DNA of 64,000 bases. Source: VAZQ01 sp963744275 (lineage in GTDB: Bacteria; Pseudomonadota; Alphaproteobacteria; Rhizobiales; Xanthobacteraceae). The translations under genes were made by a program, and so were the position numbers. The stretch is taken from NCBI GenBank assembly GCA_963744275.1, contig CAVUSX010000021.1, forward strand, positions 1-64,000, given 5' to 3'. This document shows, piece after piece, positions 26,690 to 35,734 of this stretch (positions are counted from its first letter, which is position 1; each line of letters begins with the position of its first letter). The notes under the pieces were generated by a model. That model made no database searches. It was not told where the DNA came from and worked only from the letters and a program-made list of their open reading frames with translations.

Positions 26690-27721
26690 GTGAAGCTATC
26701 GATCGCATCGCTGGGCGCGGAGCCGGGCGCGCGTTATCTCGAGCAGGTCCGGCTCGCCGAGCAGCTGGGCTTTCACGCCTTCTTTCACAACGACAAGAAA
26801 TGGGCGCGCGAGCTGTTCTCGCGCCTGGGCGCCGCCACGCAGGTGACCTCGCGCATCGGGCTCGGCACCAGCGTCCTCGATCCCTATACGCGCCACCCGG
26901 CCGTCGCGGCGCAGGCGACCGCGACGCTGGCCGAGCTCGCGCCCGGACGCTTCCGGGTGGTGATGGGCTCGGGCAGCCATTTCGAGACGCTGCCGGGCTA
27001 CGGCAATCCCAAGCCGGTCGCGGCGCTGCGCGAGACCACGCAGTTGATGCGCGCCCTGTGGGCGGGCGAAAAGATCACGATCGACGGCCAGATCGTCAAG
27101 TTCCGGGATGGCGCGCTCGACTGGAAACCAAGCCACATCCCTCCCCTCTATATCGCCAGCCGCGGCCCGCAAATCCTCAAGCTCGCCGGCGAGATCGCCG
27201 ACGGAATCCTGATCGGCAGCTTCTCGACCGTGCCGGGCATCGAATATGCCAAGCAGCAAATCCTTCCCGGGCTCGCGACCGCCAAGCGCACATGGAGCGA
27301 TATCCGGATGTGCTCCTGGCTCTACGTCTCGGTGCTCGAGCGCGAGGACGAGCCGGTTCCCGACGGCATCCGGCGCGGCGTGAGCTTCGCGTTCTGGAGC
27401 AGCCGCAAGGTCCTGAGCGAGATGGCCGACGCGCTCGCCCCCGACATAACGCCGGAATTCCGCAAGTTCATCCACGAGGCGCCGCACGAGTGGTCGCCGC
27501 AGATCATGGCCGAGCTGCGCCGCCTGATCCCGCGCGGCATCATCGACAGCCTGGCGTTGGTCGGCACCGCGGAGCAGATCGTCGAGCGCCTGCGCAAGCT
27601 CGAGGGAGCCGGCATCCAGGAGGTGATCATCTGGCCGTTCCCCAAGGAAGGCCAGACGACCGAGGATTTCATGGCCAAGCTCGCGACCGATGTGCTGCCG
27701 CATGTGGCGGGGAATGCGTAG
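26690..27721 (+). CDS. LLM-class flavin-dependent oxidoreductase, paralog of 7319-8380
   Basis: 343 residues. Most conserved blocks match the paralog: RLAEQLGFHAFFHNDKKW, DPYTRHPAVAAQATATLAELAPGRFRVVMGSGSHFETLP, FWSSRK, HEAPHEWSP and a C-terminal IIWPFPKEGQ. The start is GTG with GAGG 8 bases upstream. Cofactor may be FMN or F420. The two paralogs sit near class II aldolase, Bug and amidohydrolase genes, so both may act on related catabolic substrates. Confidence 0.86.
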   Translation: MKLSIASLGAEPGARYLEQVRLAEQLGFHAFFHNDKKWARELFSRLGAATQVTSRIGLGTSVLDPYTRHPAVAAQATATLAELAPGRFRVVMGSGSHFETLPGYGNPKPVAALRETTQLMRALWAGEKITIDGQIVKFRDGALDWKPSHIPPLYIASRGPQILKLAGEIADGILIGSFSTVPGIEYAKQQILPGLATAKRTWSDIRMCSWLYVSVLEREDEPVPDGIRRGVSFAFWSSRKVLSEMADALAPDITPEFRKFIHEAPHEWSPQIMAELRRLIPRGIIDSLALVGTAEQIVERLRKLEGAGIQEVIIWPFPKEGQTTEDFMAKLATDVLPHVAGNA

Positions 27722-27750
27722 CGGCAACCGCGGCAGGACCCTGCCGGTGG

Positions 27751-28732
27751 TCAGTTGCCATCAATCGGGCCGATCGCCTTGGCGATCGGGGCCCAGCGGG
27801 CGGTCTCGGCTTCCACGAATTTCGTGAACTGCCTCCGGCGTCAGCGCTTTGAACTCGATGCCGTCCTGCGCCAGTTGCTTTTGCACGTCGCCCTCCTGCA
27901 TCACATCGACGACGGCGGCGTTGAGCTTGTGGCTGATCTCGGGCGGCAGCTTCGCGGGCCCCGAGAGCGAGAACCAGGTGGCGGCGACCAGGTCCGGGTA
28001 GCCGAGCTCCTTGAAGGTCGGGACATCGGGAAATCCCGCCAGTCGCTGTTCCGAGGAGACGCCCAGCGCCTGCACGTTGCCGGCGCGGATCTGCTCGACC
28101 GCGGACGACCAGGCCATGGCGCCGATCTTCACGTGGCCGGCGATCAGGTCGAGCATCGCCGGATTGGAGCCCTTGTAGGGCACGTGGGTGAGCTTGAAAT
28201 GCTCGCGTCGCGCCATGTCCTCGGCGAACAGAAAGCCGTGGGTGCCGACGCCCGACGACACGTAGTCGAGGCCCTGCGGCGTGCGCCGGGCGAGATCGAG
28301 GAACTCCTTGAAGGAATGCACGCCGAGCGAAGGATGCACCACCAGCACCACCGGCGGCCCGCCCAGATAGGCCACGTGGGTGAAATCGCGCAGCCCGTCA
28401 TAGGGCGGGTTGCGGCTGAAAGCGGGCGCGATGACGTGGGAGGCTATCCCGGAGATCACGAACGTATAGCCGTCGGGCTCCGCCAGCGCGACCTCGTGCG
28501 AGCCGATCAGGCCGCCGGCGCCGACGCGGTTCTCGACATAGAATTGCTGATGCAGCTTCTCGCCCAGATGCTGGGCGGCGATGCGGCCGAGCGTGTCGGA
28601 GGTGCCGCCGGGCGCGAACGGCGCGATGAACTTGACCGGCCGGGTCGGCCACGCTTGGGCCTGGCTGCGCTCGGTCGCGCCCACGAGGGCGAGCATCGCG
28701 AAGGCCAGCAGCAACAAACGTTTCTTGATCAT
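27751..28732 (-). CDS. Bug/TctC-family solute-binding protein (C-terminal frameshift)
   Basis: About 326 residues after repair. Signal peptide at residues 1-26 (RSQAQAWPTRP); FIAPFAPGGTSDTLGRIAAQHL and VENRVGAGGLIGS are canonical Bug motifs. A single extra base near 27818 (CACGAATTTCGTG where CACGAATTCGTG is expected) changes the last 30 residues; with it removed the usual end, TARWAPIAKAI, is restored and the stop falls at 27751. Periplasmic carboxylate receptor with no membrane partner nearby. It lies downstream of an amidohydrolase on the same strand. Confidence 0.85.
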
Positions 28733-28763
28733 TTTTCAACTCGCCGGTCGGCTGCGGCGCGAC

Positions 28764-28833
28764 CCGCGTGGGCAAAATTGCGCGGCGCCGAGCCATCATG
28801 ATCGCAGGGCCGGGCAATTTTGCCCACCCTACG
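28764..28833. repeat. Intergenic inverted repeat, GTGGGCAAAATTGC family
   Basis: CGCGTGGGCAAAATTGC and GCAATTTTGCCCACCC arms enclose about 30 bases, between the Bug and amidohydrolase genes; same family as 21419-21570. Confidence 0.65.
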
Positions 28834-28842
28834 ATGTGACGT

Positions 28843-30141
28843 TCATTCCGCGGCTTGCTGGAACGTCAGCAGGTCCTCCGGGGCGCCGAGGTCGACGATC
28901 TTGCCGTCCTTGATCACGAACGAGAGGTGCCGGCCGCCTTGCAGGATGGTGATGTCGGCGATCGGATCCTTCTTGAGGACGATGATGTCGGCGAGCTTGC
29001 CGGGCGCGATCTCGCCGACCTCGCCTTCCAGCCCGACCGCATAGGCATTGTCCCGCGTCGCCGCCACGATCGCCTGCATCGGGGTGAAGCCGCCGTGATT
29101 GACGAAGATCTCCAGCTCCTTGGCGTGCAGCTCGCCATAGGGCGTGAACGTGTTGTTGCCGGTATCGGTGCCGACCAGGAGCTTGATGCCGAGCTTGCGC
29201 GACTTGTGCATGATCTGGCCGAGCAGCTCGTAGTGGCGCTTCATGCGATTGATGTCGAGCTGGACCTTCTCGCCCCCGACCTTGCTGCCCATCTCGATCA
29301 CCACCGCCAGGAAGGTCGCGGTCGGCAGGATCGGGATGCCGGCCTTGGCGACCGCTTCCAGATCCGCATCGGTCGCCAGATCCGCATGGATGATCCAATC
29401 GACGCCGGCTTCCGCCGCCGCCCGGGTCGAGCCGGCGCCGCGCGAATGGATGGCGACGCGCAGATTGCGCCGGTGCGCCTCGCCGACCACGGCCGCGATC
29501 TCGTCGCGCGCCAGCATCTGCAATTCGCCCGACCGGCTGTCCGCCATCTTGATGAAATTGACGCCATGCTTGCCCTGGCGGCGGACCTCGGTGACCATCT
29601 CGTCGGCCGAGTTGCAAAGGATGCCGATCGAATGCTCGGGCGTGCCCTCCCACGACGGCTCGTCGTCCTCGATGCAGCCGTAGGTCACGATCATGCGGCC
29701 CGCCACGAACATGCGCGGCCCTTCCATCAGGCCGAGCTTGATGGCGTCGCGCACGCCCACATCGGTGAACCAGGTGCCGCCCGGCACCGAGATGCTGGTG
29801 ACGCCCGAGCGCAGCACCTTCTGCACGCTGCGGGCCGAGCGCAGGGTGGAGAATTCCGGCCGGGTCGGGCCCTTGCCTTTGCCCTCGCCCTTGACCGAGG
29901 GATAGCCGTAGGAGACGTGGCAATGCGCATCGATCAGGCCGGGCATGATCCATTGGCCGGCCGCATCGATCACCTCGACGTTCTTGTGATCCTCCGGGTG
30001 GATGTCGGGAGGCAGCGCCCCGACGCTCTTGATCCGGTTGCCTTCGACCACGATGACGTCGTTGCGCCCGGCCGCGTTGCCTGACCCGTCGATCAGGGTG
30101 CCGTTGCGGATCAGCAAGGTCTTTTTGGCGGAAGCACTCAT
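28843..30141 (-). CDS. Metal-dependent amidohydrolase (imidazolonepropionase-like)
   Basis: 432 residues, cytosolic. The TIM-barrel metal ligands are present: DAHCHVSYG (HxH) near residue 72, AIHSRG and IIHADL in the middle, and LLVGTDTGNN with the catalytic Asp near residue 330. A typical tail (GKLADIIVLKKDP) places it in the subtype-A amidohydrolases related to prolidase and imidazolonepropionase. It is divergent from the TetR gene at 30397, with a palindromic candidate operator at 30251-30262 between them, so TetR control is likely. Confidence 0.9.
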   Translation of the reverse strand: MSASAKKTLLIRNGTLIDGSGNAAGRNDVIVVEGNRIKSVGALPPDIHPEDHKNVEVIDAAGQWIMPGLIDAHCHVSYGYPSVKGEGKGKGPTRPEFSTLRSARSVQKVLRSGVTSISVPGGTWFTDVGVRDAIKLGLMEGPRMFVAGRMIVTYGCIEDDEPSWEGTPEHSIGILCNSADEMVTEVRRQGKHGVNFIKMADSRSGELQMLARDEIAAVVGEAHRRNLRVAIHSRGAGSTRAAAEAGVDWIIHADLATDADLEAVAKAGIPILPTATFLAVVIEMGSKVGGEKVQLDINRMKRHYELLGQIMHKSRKLGIKLLVGTDTGNNTFTPYGELHAKELEIFVNHGGFTPMQAIVAATRDNAYAVGLEGEVGEIAPGKLADIIVLKKDPIADITILQGGRHLSFVIKDGKIVDLGAPEDLLTFQQAAE

Positions 30142-30250
30142 GATGTCCTCACGGTTCTCGCGCGTCTGGTCTCACTGATTTCGCCCACAAGGAGCGCGCC
30201 AATCGGCGGACCTTGCCGCACGCTCAATCGACCTCGAAATGGGGGTTGTC

Positions 30251-30262
30251 AAACAAGTGTTT
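30251..30262. promoter_or_regulatory. Putative TetR operator
   Basis: AAACAAGTGTTT lies in the divergent promoter region between the amidohydrolase (start 110 bases away) and the TetR gene. Its reverse complement, AAACACTTGTTT, occurs at 35538-35549 upstream of a class II aldolase gene. Confidence 0.5.
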
Positions 30263-30396
30263 AAATGCCGCCTTCCCGCCTGTCAAGGCGCGGCCCGCCG
30301 GCCTTCCGCGTGGCGGTCGGCGCGGCCGCGATTGACATTTCGAACGCGGCGTGCGGCTAACTCGAAGACACGGGCGAGATCAGAGATCGGGACACA

Positions 30397-31095
30397 ATGG
30401 ACAAGCCCAACGCCAAGCGCGCGACCGAGCGGCGCCCGGCCCGCGTCGGCGAGGACGAGGACGGCACGCGCGAGCGCATCCTCAAGACCGCCGAGCGTTT
30501 GTTCGCCGAGCGCGGGTTCAACGGCGTCTCGGTGCGCGAGCTCGCCGGCGCCGCCAACGTCAACATCGCCAGCATCGGGTATCACTTCCGCAACAAGGAG
30601 GGCCTGCTGGCGCAGGTCTATCGCCGCCATTGCGAGCCGATGATCGAGGAACGCTTGCGCGGTCTCGCGGCCGCGATCCGCCTTGCCGGCACGGCGCGCG
30701 TGGCGGCCATCATCGAAGCTTTCGTGCGGCCGGCGCTGGCCCAAGTGGACGCCGAAGCGGGCGCGACCTTCATCCGCCTGCGCGCCGTGCTGTCGGGAGA
30801 GAATTCCGAGCTGTTGGAGAAGCTGGTGGCGGACAATTTCGACCAGTCGAGCTCCGCCTTCATCGATGCCCTGTGCGGGTGCCTGCCGCATCTGTCGCGG
30901 ACCGACGTGTGCTGGCGCTTTCACTTCCTGCTCGGCACCGTCTACTACACGGCCGCCGGGCCGCACCGCATTCACGCCTTCTCGAACGGCCGCTGCGATC
31001 CCGGCGACACCGAGGCGGTGATCAAGGAGCTGGTGCCGTTCATGACCCGCGCCTTCCAGGCGCCGCCGACCAAGCCGAAGCGGGGTGCGCGGTAA
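30397..31095 (+). CDS. TetR-family transcriptional regulator
   Basis: 232 residues. The helix-turn-helix is near residues 25-75 (RILKTAERLFAERGFNGVSVRELAGAANVNIASIGYHF read across the motif), then a variable helical ligand domain of the CecR/DUF1956-like type. It is divergent from the amidohydrolase gene and probably represses it and itself, likely through the palindrome at 30251-30262. The basic first 15 residues precede the DNA-binding core. Confidence 0.9.
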   Translation: MDKPNAKRATERRPARVGEDEDGTRERILKTAERLFAERGFNGVSVRELAGAANVNIASIGYHFRNKEGLLAQVYRRHCEPMIEERLRGLAAAIRLAGTARVAAIIEAFVRPALAQVDAEAGATFIRLRAVLSGENSELLEKLVADNFDQSSSAFIDALCGCLPHLSRTDVCWRFHFLLGTVYYTAAGPHRIHAFSNGRCDPGDTEAVIKELVPFMTRAFQAPPTKPKRGAR

Positions 31096-31159
31096 GGGAG
31101 GGTGAGCTGGTGGCATGACCAAGCCGCGCTCTCAGCCTACCTCCCCTGCAAGGGCCCTT

Positions 31160-32107
31160 TCAGGGGGAGGGAAGACGCAGCAACCGGCGCGCGTTGCCGC
31201 CGAAGATCATGGCCTTGGCCTCGTCGCCGATGGGTGCGGTCGCGATGAAGGCGGCGCCGTCCAGGTTGGTGTGGAACGGCCAGTCGACCGCGAACATCAG
31301 CCGCTCGATCCCGATCTCCTCGATGGTGCATTGCAACGCCGTGTGGGTGAACTTGCCGCCGGTCGTGAAGTGAAAGTTCCGCCGGATGGTGTCCCGGAAG
31401 GTTCGCCCCTTCATCTGCCGCGACACATAGCGGTCGACGCGCGGCATGAGGAACGGCAAAGCCTCGCCGAGATGCCCCAGAATGATCTGCAGGCGCGGAA
31501 AGGTGTCGAAAACCTCGCTCAGCACCAACCGGATCGCGGCCGCCGACATCTCGCTGGTGAAGCCGTGCCCCACCCGCACCATCGACGGGAAGCCGCCGTA
31601 ATAGGCGTCGATCACGTCCGGATGCGGCGTCGCCGGATGCAGATAGATCGGCACGTCGAGGCGCTGCGCGGCCTCGAGGATCGGCCAGAACGGCTTCTCG
31701 TCCAGGAAGGCGCCGCGGGTGAGCCCGTGCACCATGGCGCCCTTGAAGCCGAGCCCGGTGACCGCCCGCTCGAGCTCGCGCACCGCCGCGGCCGGATCGG
31801 GTGTCGGCAAGGCGGCAAATCCGGCAAAACGGCCCGGATGGGCGCGGATCGCCTGATGCAAGAGGTCATTGGCCGCAATCGCCAGGCGAACCGCCTCGGC
31901 CGGCTCGAAATTCTGGGTGGCGGGCTCCACGTGGGAGATGACCTGCATGTCGATGCCGGCTTCATCCATCTCGGCGATGCGCAGCCGGCCCAGATCGGCG
32001 AGCCTGCGGCCGAGCTCCGGGTCGGACAGGACATCATGGCCGCGCCGCAGCGCACGCAGCTCCGGGGTCCAAAAATGTTCCTCCAAGGCGATCCGATTGA
32101 GCGTCAT
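31160..32107 (-). CDS. Amidohydrolase-2 family decarboxylase/hydrolase (ACMSD-like)
   Basis: 315 residues. ALEEHFWTPE at the start supplies the metal-binding Glu-x-His position seen in gamma-resorcylate and 5-carboxyvanillate decarboxylases; YLHPATPHPD, ILGHLGEALPFL and FAVDWPF near residues 160, 215 and 280 give the other metal ligands. The family performs non-oxidative decarboxylation or hydrolysis of aromatic and ring-cleavage acids. This fits the surrounding carboxylate-uptake and aromatic-type catabolic genes, but the substrate is unknown. Confidence 0.88.
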   Translation of the reverse strand: MTLNRIALEEHFWTPELRALRRGHDVLSDPELGRRLADLGRLRIAEMDEAGIDMQVISHVEPATQNFEPAEAVRLAIAANDLLHQAIRAHPGRFAGFAALPTPDPAAAVRELERAVTGLGFKGAMVHGLTRGAFLDEKPFWPILEAAQRLDVPIYLHPATPHPDVIDAYYGGFPSMVRVGHGFTSEMSAAAIRLVLSEVFDTFPRLQIILGHLGEALPFLMPRVDRYVSRQMKGRTFRDTIRRNFHFTTGGKFTHTALQCTIEEIGIERLMFAVDWPFHTNLDGAAFIATAPIGDEAKAMIFGGNARRLLRLPSP

Positions 32108-32295
32108 TGTCGCATGTCCCCCCGCCGGCTGGCGCGAATTTCGCTGTGATTCGAGCGCCTTGGCTCGGCGCGCGTCAGATCACTTTTGGGGCGCCCGCGC
32201 AAGCCGCCCCGGCCGCGGAACCACCCCCCGGAAAAACCCGCTCCGCGCATTGAACCATTTGCCCGCCCGCCGCGTCATACAGATGGAGCGATCTC

Positions 32296-32592
32296 ATGCG
32301 GACACATCGGGCATATCTTTTCGGCGTCGGTCTGGCCCTGCCCATCCTGGCCTTGGTGGCCGGCCTGCAAGTGCAGACTGTTGCGGCCTCTCCGCAAAAA
32401 ATCACGATCCAAAAATCCACGACCGATGTGAACCGCGGCCTCAAGGGTGACCGGTTGATTCCGGCCACCGACGGCCAGTCGGCCGAGCGGGAACGCTTGC
32501 AGGCCCCGAGGTTGCCCGACGGTTGCGAAGCGACCGTCAGCGCGATGACGCGCTCTTCGCTGGCGCAGACACCCGGCCGCTGCATCTCCTAG
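32296..32592 (+). CDS. Small exported protein of unknown function
   Basis: 98 residues. A clear signal peptide (residues 1-31: basic start, hydrophobic core LFGVGLALPILALVAGL, cleavage after VAA) precedes a short polar, Lys/Thr-rich mature part with two Cys residues, which could form a disulfide in the periplasm. I do not recognise a family. Confidence 0.6.
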   Translation: MRTHRAYLFGVGLALPILALVAGLQVQTVAASPQKITIQKSTTDVNRGLKGDRLIPATDGQSAERERLQAPRLPDGCEATVSAMTRSSLAQTPGRCIS

Positions 32593-32683
32593 AAGCAGCG
32601 CGCGGCATTTTCCAAACGAGGCCGGTGGTGCATCTGCAGGCGACAACGCCCGCAGTCCGGCCGATAAAAATTTAGAGGCTGTC

Positions 32684-32794
32684 ATGAAGGCGCGTATCAC
32701 CGACCACGGTCGGTTTCTCGGCTTGGATTTCGCAGACTGGTCGATGCTGCTGGTGGGCTTTGCCTTGGCCGGGTTCCTGTCCCTCTACATCTGA
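32684..32794 (+). CDS. Tiny single-pass membrane protein
   Basis: 36 residues: a polar start (MKARITDHGRFLG), then DFADWSMLLVGFALAGFLSLYI, which is one transmembrane segment. AGAGG lies 6 bases before the ATG and a stop follows directly after the helix. The good ribosome site, clean hydrophobic helix and compact frame make it credible despite its size. It follows the small exported protein by 91 bases. Function unknown. Confidence 0.55.
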   Translation: MKARITDHGRFLGLDFADWSMLLVGFALAGFLSLYI

Positions 32795-32823
32795 GGCCGC
32801 GGTCGATCGCCGTCGCGTAGTCC

Positions 32824-33492
32824 TCAAGGAGCCCGCACCGAGACCTCGAGCCGGTCGCCGAGCGGAACCTCGACCGACACATAGCCGTTCTTCGGCTCGC
32901 GCACATAGGCCACATAGGACTGAAGCGCCTCGGGCGCGACCGCGAGGTCGTCGGCGACGATCAGGGCGCCGGGCGCGAGCCGCGGCTCCAGGAATTTCAG
33001 CATGCGGAGGTAGAGCGGTTTCCAGCCGTCGAGCAGCACCAGATCGATGCCGCCCTCGATCCCGGTCTTGAGCGTCTCGAACGCGTCCCCGACCCGGATC
33101 TCGATGAGATCGGCGAGCCCGGCGGTGCGGAAATTCTCCGCCGCGCGCTCGGCCTTGATGGGGTCGAATTCGGTCGTGATGAGTCGGCCGCGTCCGGCAT
33201 CCTGCAAGGCCGCCGCCAGATGTATCCCCGAGATTCCGTAGGAGGTCCCGAACTCGACCACGATCCCGGCGTTGCGGCCGCGCGTCAGCAAATAGAGAAG
33301 GCGACCGACATCCGGGGAAACCGGCATGTAGACGTCGCGCATCAGCTCGGCGCGCTGACGGTCGCTGGGCGGCTGTCCCAGCCGCGCCATGGCGTCGCGG
33401 GCGCGCCCGAACCCGGCCGGATCGTTTTGATCCGCCGCCGCGAACAGGCGCTCGAGCAGCTCGGAAACGGCGGGAGAGGATAGCGTCGACAT
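32824..33492 (-). CDS. Class I SAM-dependent methyltransferase (O-methyltransferase-like)
   Basis: 222 residues. VVEFGTSYGISGIHLAAAL is the SAM-binding motif I (near residue 78), TTEFDP carries the ribose-binding acidic residue, and LIEIRVGDAFETL and IDLVLLDGWK follow in order, as in catechol/caffeoyl-CoA type O-methyltransferases. Soluble. The substrate cannot be told. Its orientation matches the downstream Bug and aldolase genes but a repeat at 33528-33617 separates them. Confidence 0.86.
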   Translation of the reverse strand: MSTLSSPAVSELLERLFAAADQNDPAGFGRARDAMARLGQPPSDRQRAELMRDVYMPVSPDVGRLLYLLTRGRNAGIVVEFGTSYGISGIHLAAALQDAGRGRLITTEFDPIKAERAAENFRTAGLADLIEIRVGDAFETLKTGIEGGIDLVLLDGWKPLYLRMLKFLEPRLAPGALIVADDLAVAPEALQSYVAYVREPKNGYVSVEVPLGDRLEVSVRAP

Positions 33493-33527
33493 CGGCAGGG
33501 TTACTCCAACACAATGACTTTCAATTT

Positions 33528-33617
33528 GTCATGGCCGGACTTGTTCCGGCCATCTCGATAAGGTGGGCACCGTGCCCTCCTAAGCGAGATCGCCGGGACA
33601 AGCCCGGCGATGACACT
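33528..33617. repeat. Intergenic palindromic repeat
   Basis: GTCATGGCCGGACTTGTTCC ... GCCGGGACAAGCCCGGCGATGACA; same family as 25893-26015 and 1608-1728. Confidence 0.65.
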
Positions 33618-33624
33618 CAGGACA

Positions 33625-34656
33625 TCAATTCATCATCGCGGTGACCTTGTCGACGATGGGCTTGGGGGTCGCATAGATCTTGTCGATCAGGCCGGCCAGG
33701 CTCGCGCCGTTCTCGGGATCGAGCGCGAATTTCTGCTTCTTCACGTCGGCGATGAATTCCGGGTCCTTCATGGTGGCGTCGAAGGCGTCGCGCAGCGTTT
33801 TCAGCACCTCGGGCGGCAGGTTCGGGGGCGCCGCGAACGGCCGTCCGATGCCCTGCCCGGCGTAGAGGAAGTCGATGGCCTGGCGCTCCTCGTCGTTGCG
33901 CGCGAGATCGCGCGCCAGCGGCACGCCCTTGAGCTCCGGATTGACTTCGGGCGCGCCCTGGAACAGGACCGAGACCTGCTTGGACGAGATCCAATCCGGC
34001 CGCCGGCTCTCGACGCTGTCGAGGCTCTCGCAGATGCCCTGCACCTCGCCGCGCTCCATGGCGAGAAAGATGTCGGCCGAGGACGGATAGCCGCTGACCA
34101 GCTTGAACTTCATGCCGAGGAGCGCCGCCAGCGCCTTCGGGTAGGCGCGGGTGCCGGAGCCGGGGCCGACGTCGCCCATCACCAGCTCCTTGTCGTAGAG
34201 ATCCTGCACGCTCTTCACCGCCGCCGTGTGATAGGCGATGCAGATGTTGGTCTCCTTGGTGGGCGTGCCGAGCCAGGACATCTTGGTCGGATCGAAGCGC
34301 GCCCCCGACGCCCCGGTGATCGGGGCGAGCGGCACGTCGCGGCCAATGAGGCCGAACACGGTGCCGTCCTTCGGCGCCACCTCGTAGAGGTAGTTCGCCG
34401 CCGCGATGCTGCCGCCGGCCGGCATGTTCTGCGGGATCAGGGTCGGATTGCCGGGCAGGTGCGCGCCCATGTGCTGGGCGACGGTGCGGGCCCAGAGATC
34501 GTATCCGCCGCCGACCCCGAAGCCGATGATCATCCGGAAGGTCTTGCCGGCGAGCGCATTGGGGGCGCCCTGGAGGGCGCTCTGGGCGGCGGCCGGACCG
34601 GCCGCGCTCAGCAACATCAGTCCGATCATTCCGGCTGCTGCGGTGCTCTTGGTCAT
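33625..34656 (-). CDS. Bug/TctC-family solute-binding protein
   Basis: 343 residues with a signal peptide (residues 1-24, ending GPAAAQS). FRMIIGFGVGGGYDLWARTVAQHM and LIPQNMPAGGSIAAANYLY are Bug hallmarks. It resembles the 24435-25460 protein more than the 27751-28732 one. It is transcribed with, and just downstream of, the class II aldolase gene (51-base gap), the same type of pairing (Bug + class II aldolase) seen at 23374-25460. No membrane subunits in the window. Confidence 0.9.
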   Translation of the reverse strand: MTKSTAAAGMIGLMLLSAAGPAAAQSALQGAPNALAGKTFRMIIGFGVGGGYDLWARTVAQHMGAHLPGNPTLIPQNMPAGGSIAAANYLYEVAPKDGTVFGLIGRDVPLAPITGASGARFDPTKMSWLGTPTKETNICIAYHTAAVKSVQDLYDKELVMGDVGPGSGTRAYPKALAALLGMKFKLVSGYPSSADIFLAMERGEVQGICESLDSVESRRPDWISSKQVSVLFQGAPEVNPELKGVPLARDLARNDEERQAIDFLYAGQGIGRPFAAPPNLPPEVLKTLRDAFDATMKDPEFIADVKKQKFALDPENGASLAGLIDKIYATPKPIVDKVTAMMN

Positions 34657-34707
34657 GTCGACTCTCCCTCTGCGGCTCGCGCCCTTCTACCAGGCGCGCT
34701 CGAGCGA

Positions 34708-35433
34708 TCAGCGCCCGAGCGCCTTTTGCTTCCAGAGCTTCCACGGCCGCGCCTCGACCCGCTGCATGGATGCGTCCGTAAGCGCCGCCTCCTCGGGGGA
34801 CAAATACATGATCGGACCGCCCCCGATGGCGATCGCCTGCGCCAGCATGCGCGCATTGATCTCGGTATAATAGGCGCGCCACACCACGCTCTGGATGTTG
34901 CCGCCCACCACGACGTCGCCATGGCCGCGCATCAATGCGGTGGTATGGCTCGCAAGCACGCGCGCCAGCTCGGTTCCGCGCTCCTTGCGGTTCACCAGCA
35001 TGTCGGTCGGGCCGAATTTCTCGCGAATGTCGAAGACCGGGACGAAGTCGCCCAGGAAGGCGGCATTGTGCAGGATGGGCCGGAAGGTCGCATGGGTCAC
35101 GCCGAACGGAACGACGGTCGGCGAATGACTGTGCACGATCGCATGCACGTCCGGTCGCACCTTGTAGATTTCGCTGTGGATGTAGCGCTCCGAATAGAGC
35201 TGCTGACCCGGATGCGTGAGCGCCACGCTCTCGAGATCGTACTCGACGATGTCCTCGACGGCGACCAGCGCCGGCGCCAGCCAGCGTGACATGAGATAAT
35301 GGGCCGGATTGCCCGGATGGCGCACGCTCACGTGCCCGAAGGCGTCCAGGATTCCCTGATCGGCGAGGATGCGATTGGCGGCCACCAGGTCATCGAGCAC
35401 TTCGGGGGCAACATCGATCACGTTTTGCGGCAT
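34708..35433 (-). CDS. Class II aldolase/adducin-family protein
   Basis: 241 residues. Metal-site motifs HSHSP (near residue 119) and MRGHGD (near residue 181) are present, together with GHVSVRHPGNPAHYL. It is a clear paralog of 23374-24228 without its N-terminal Ala-rich extension. The ATG at 35433 has GAGAG upstream. A palindrome matching the putative TetR operator lies 105 bases upstream, so it may be in the regulon of the regulator at 30397. Confidence 0.9.
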   Translation of the reverse strand: MPQNVIDVAPEVLDDLVAANRILADQGILDAFGHVSVRHPGNPAHYLMSRWLAPALVAVEDIVEYDLESVALTHPGQQLYSERYIHSEIYKVRPDVHAIVHSHSPTVVPFGVTHATFRPILHNAAFLGDFVPVFDIREKFGPTDMLVNRKERGTELARVLASHTTALMRGHGDVVVGGNIQSVVWRAYYTEINARMLAQAIAIGGGPIMYLSPEEAALTDASMQRVEARPWKLWKQKALGR

Positions 35434-35537
35434 TATTCTCTCTCGAAACGAACGGTTGAATGGGCGGCCGGGGGCGCGATCCCGATTTCGTTGATTTTCA
35501 GGAAAGCGGCCGACCCGGTCGAGCCGGGACACGAACT

Positions 35538-35549
35538 AAACACTTGTTT
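35538..35549. promoter_or_regulatory. Putative TetR operator, second copy
   Basis: AAACACTTGTTT, the exact reverse complement of 30251-30262; the flanking T before and A after extend the match. It sits about 105 bases upstream of the class II aldolase start, nearly the same distance as the first copy from the amidohydrolase start. Confidence 0.45.
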
Positions 35550-35734
35550 TAATGCAGTGGTCTTGTCAAGCCGGGCCGGCAGGCGGCCGATCACGCCCGA
35601 GCAAACCGTCGGAAAGGGCATCAGCCGGTGCGAACCCTATCAGGACAAAATCTATCAGGACACTTGCCAGCCCGCATGAAAGGCCGGCCTCTTGAGCGGT
35701 GGATGCGACAGCATGCCGGAGCAGCGCCGCAGGC

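Noticed and set aside
30244..30262. Palindrome as a terminator for the amidohydrolase
   Set aside because: It lies upstream of both divergent genes and has a short AT-rich core, so operator is the better reading.
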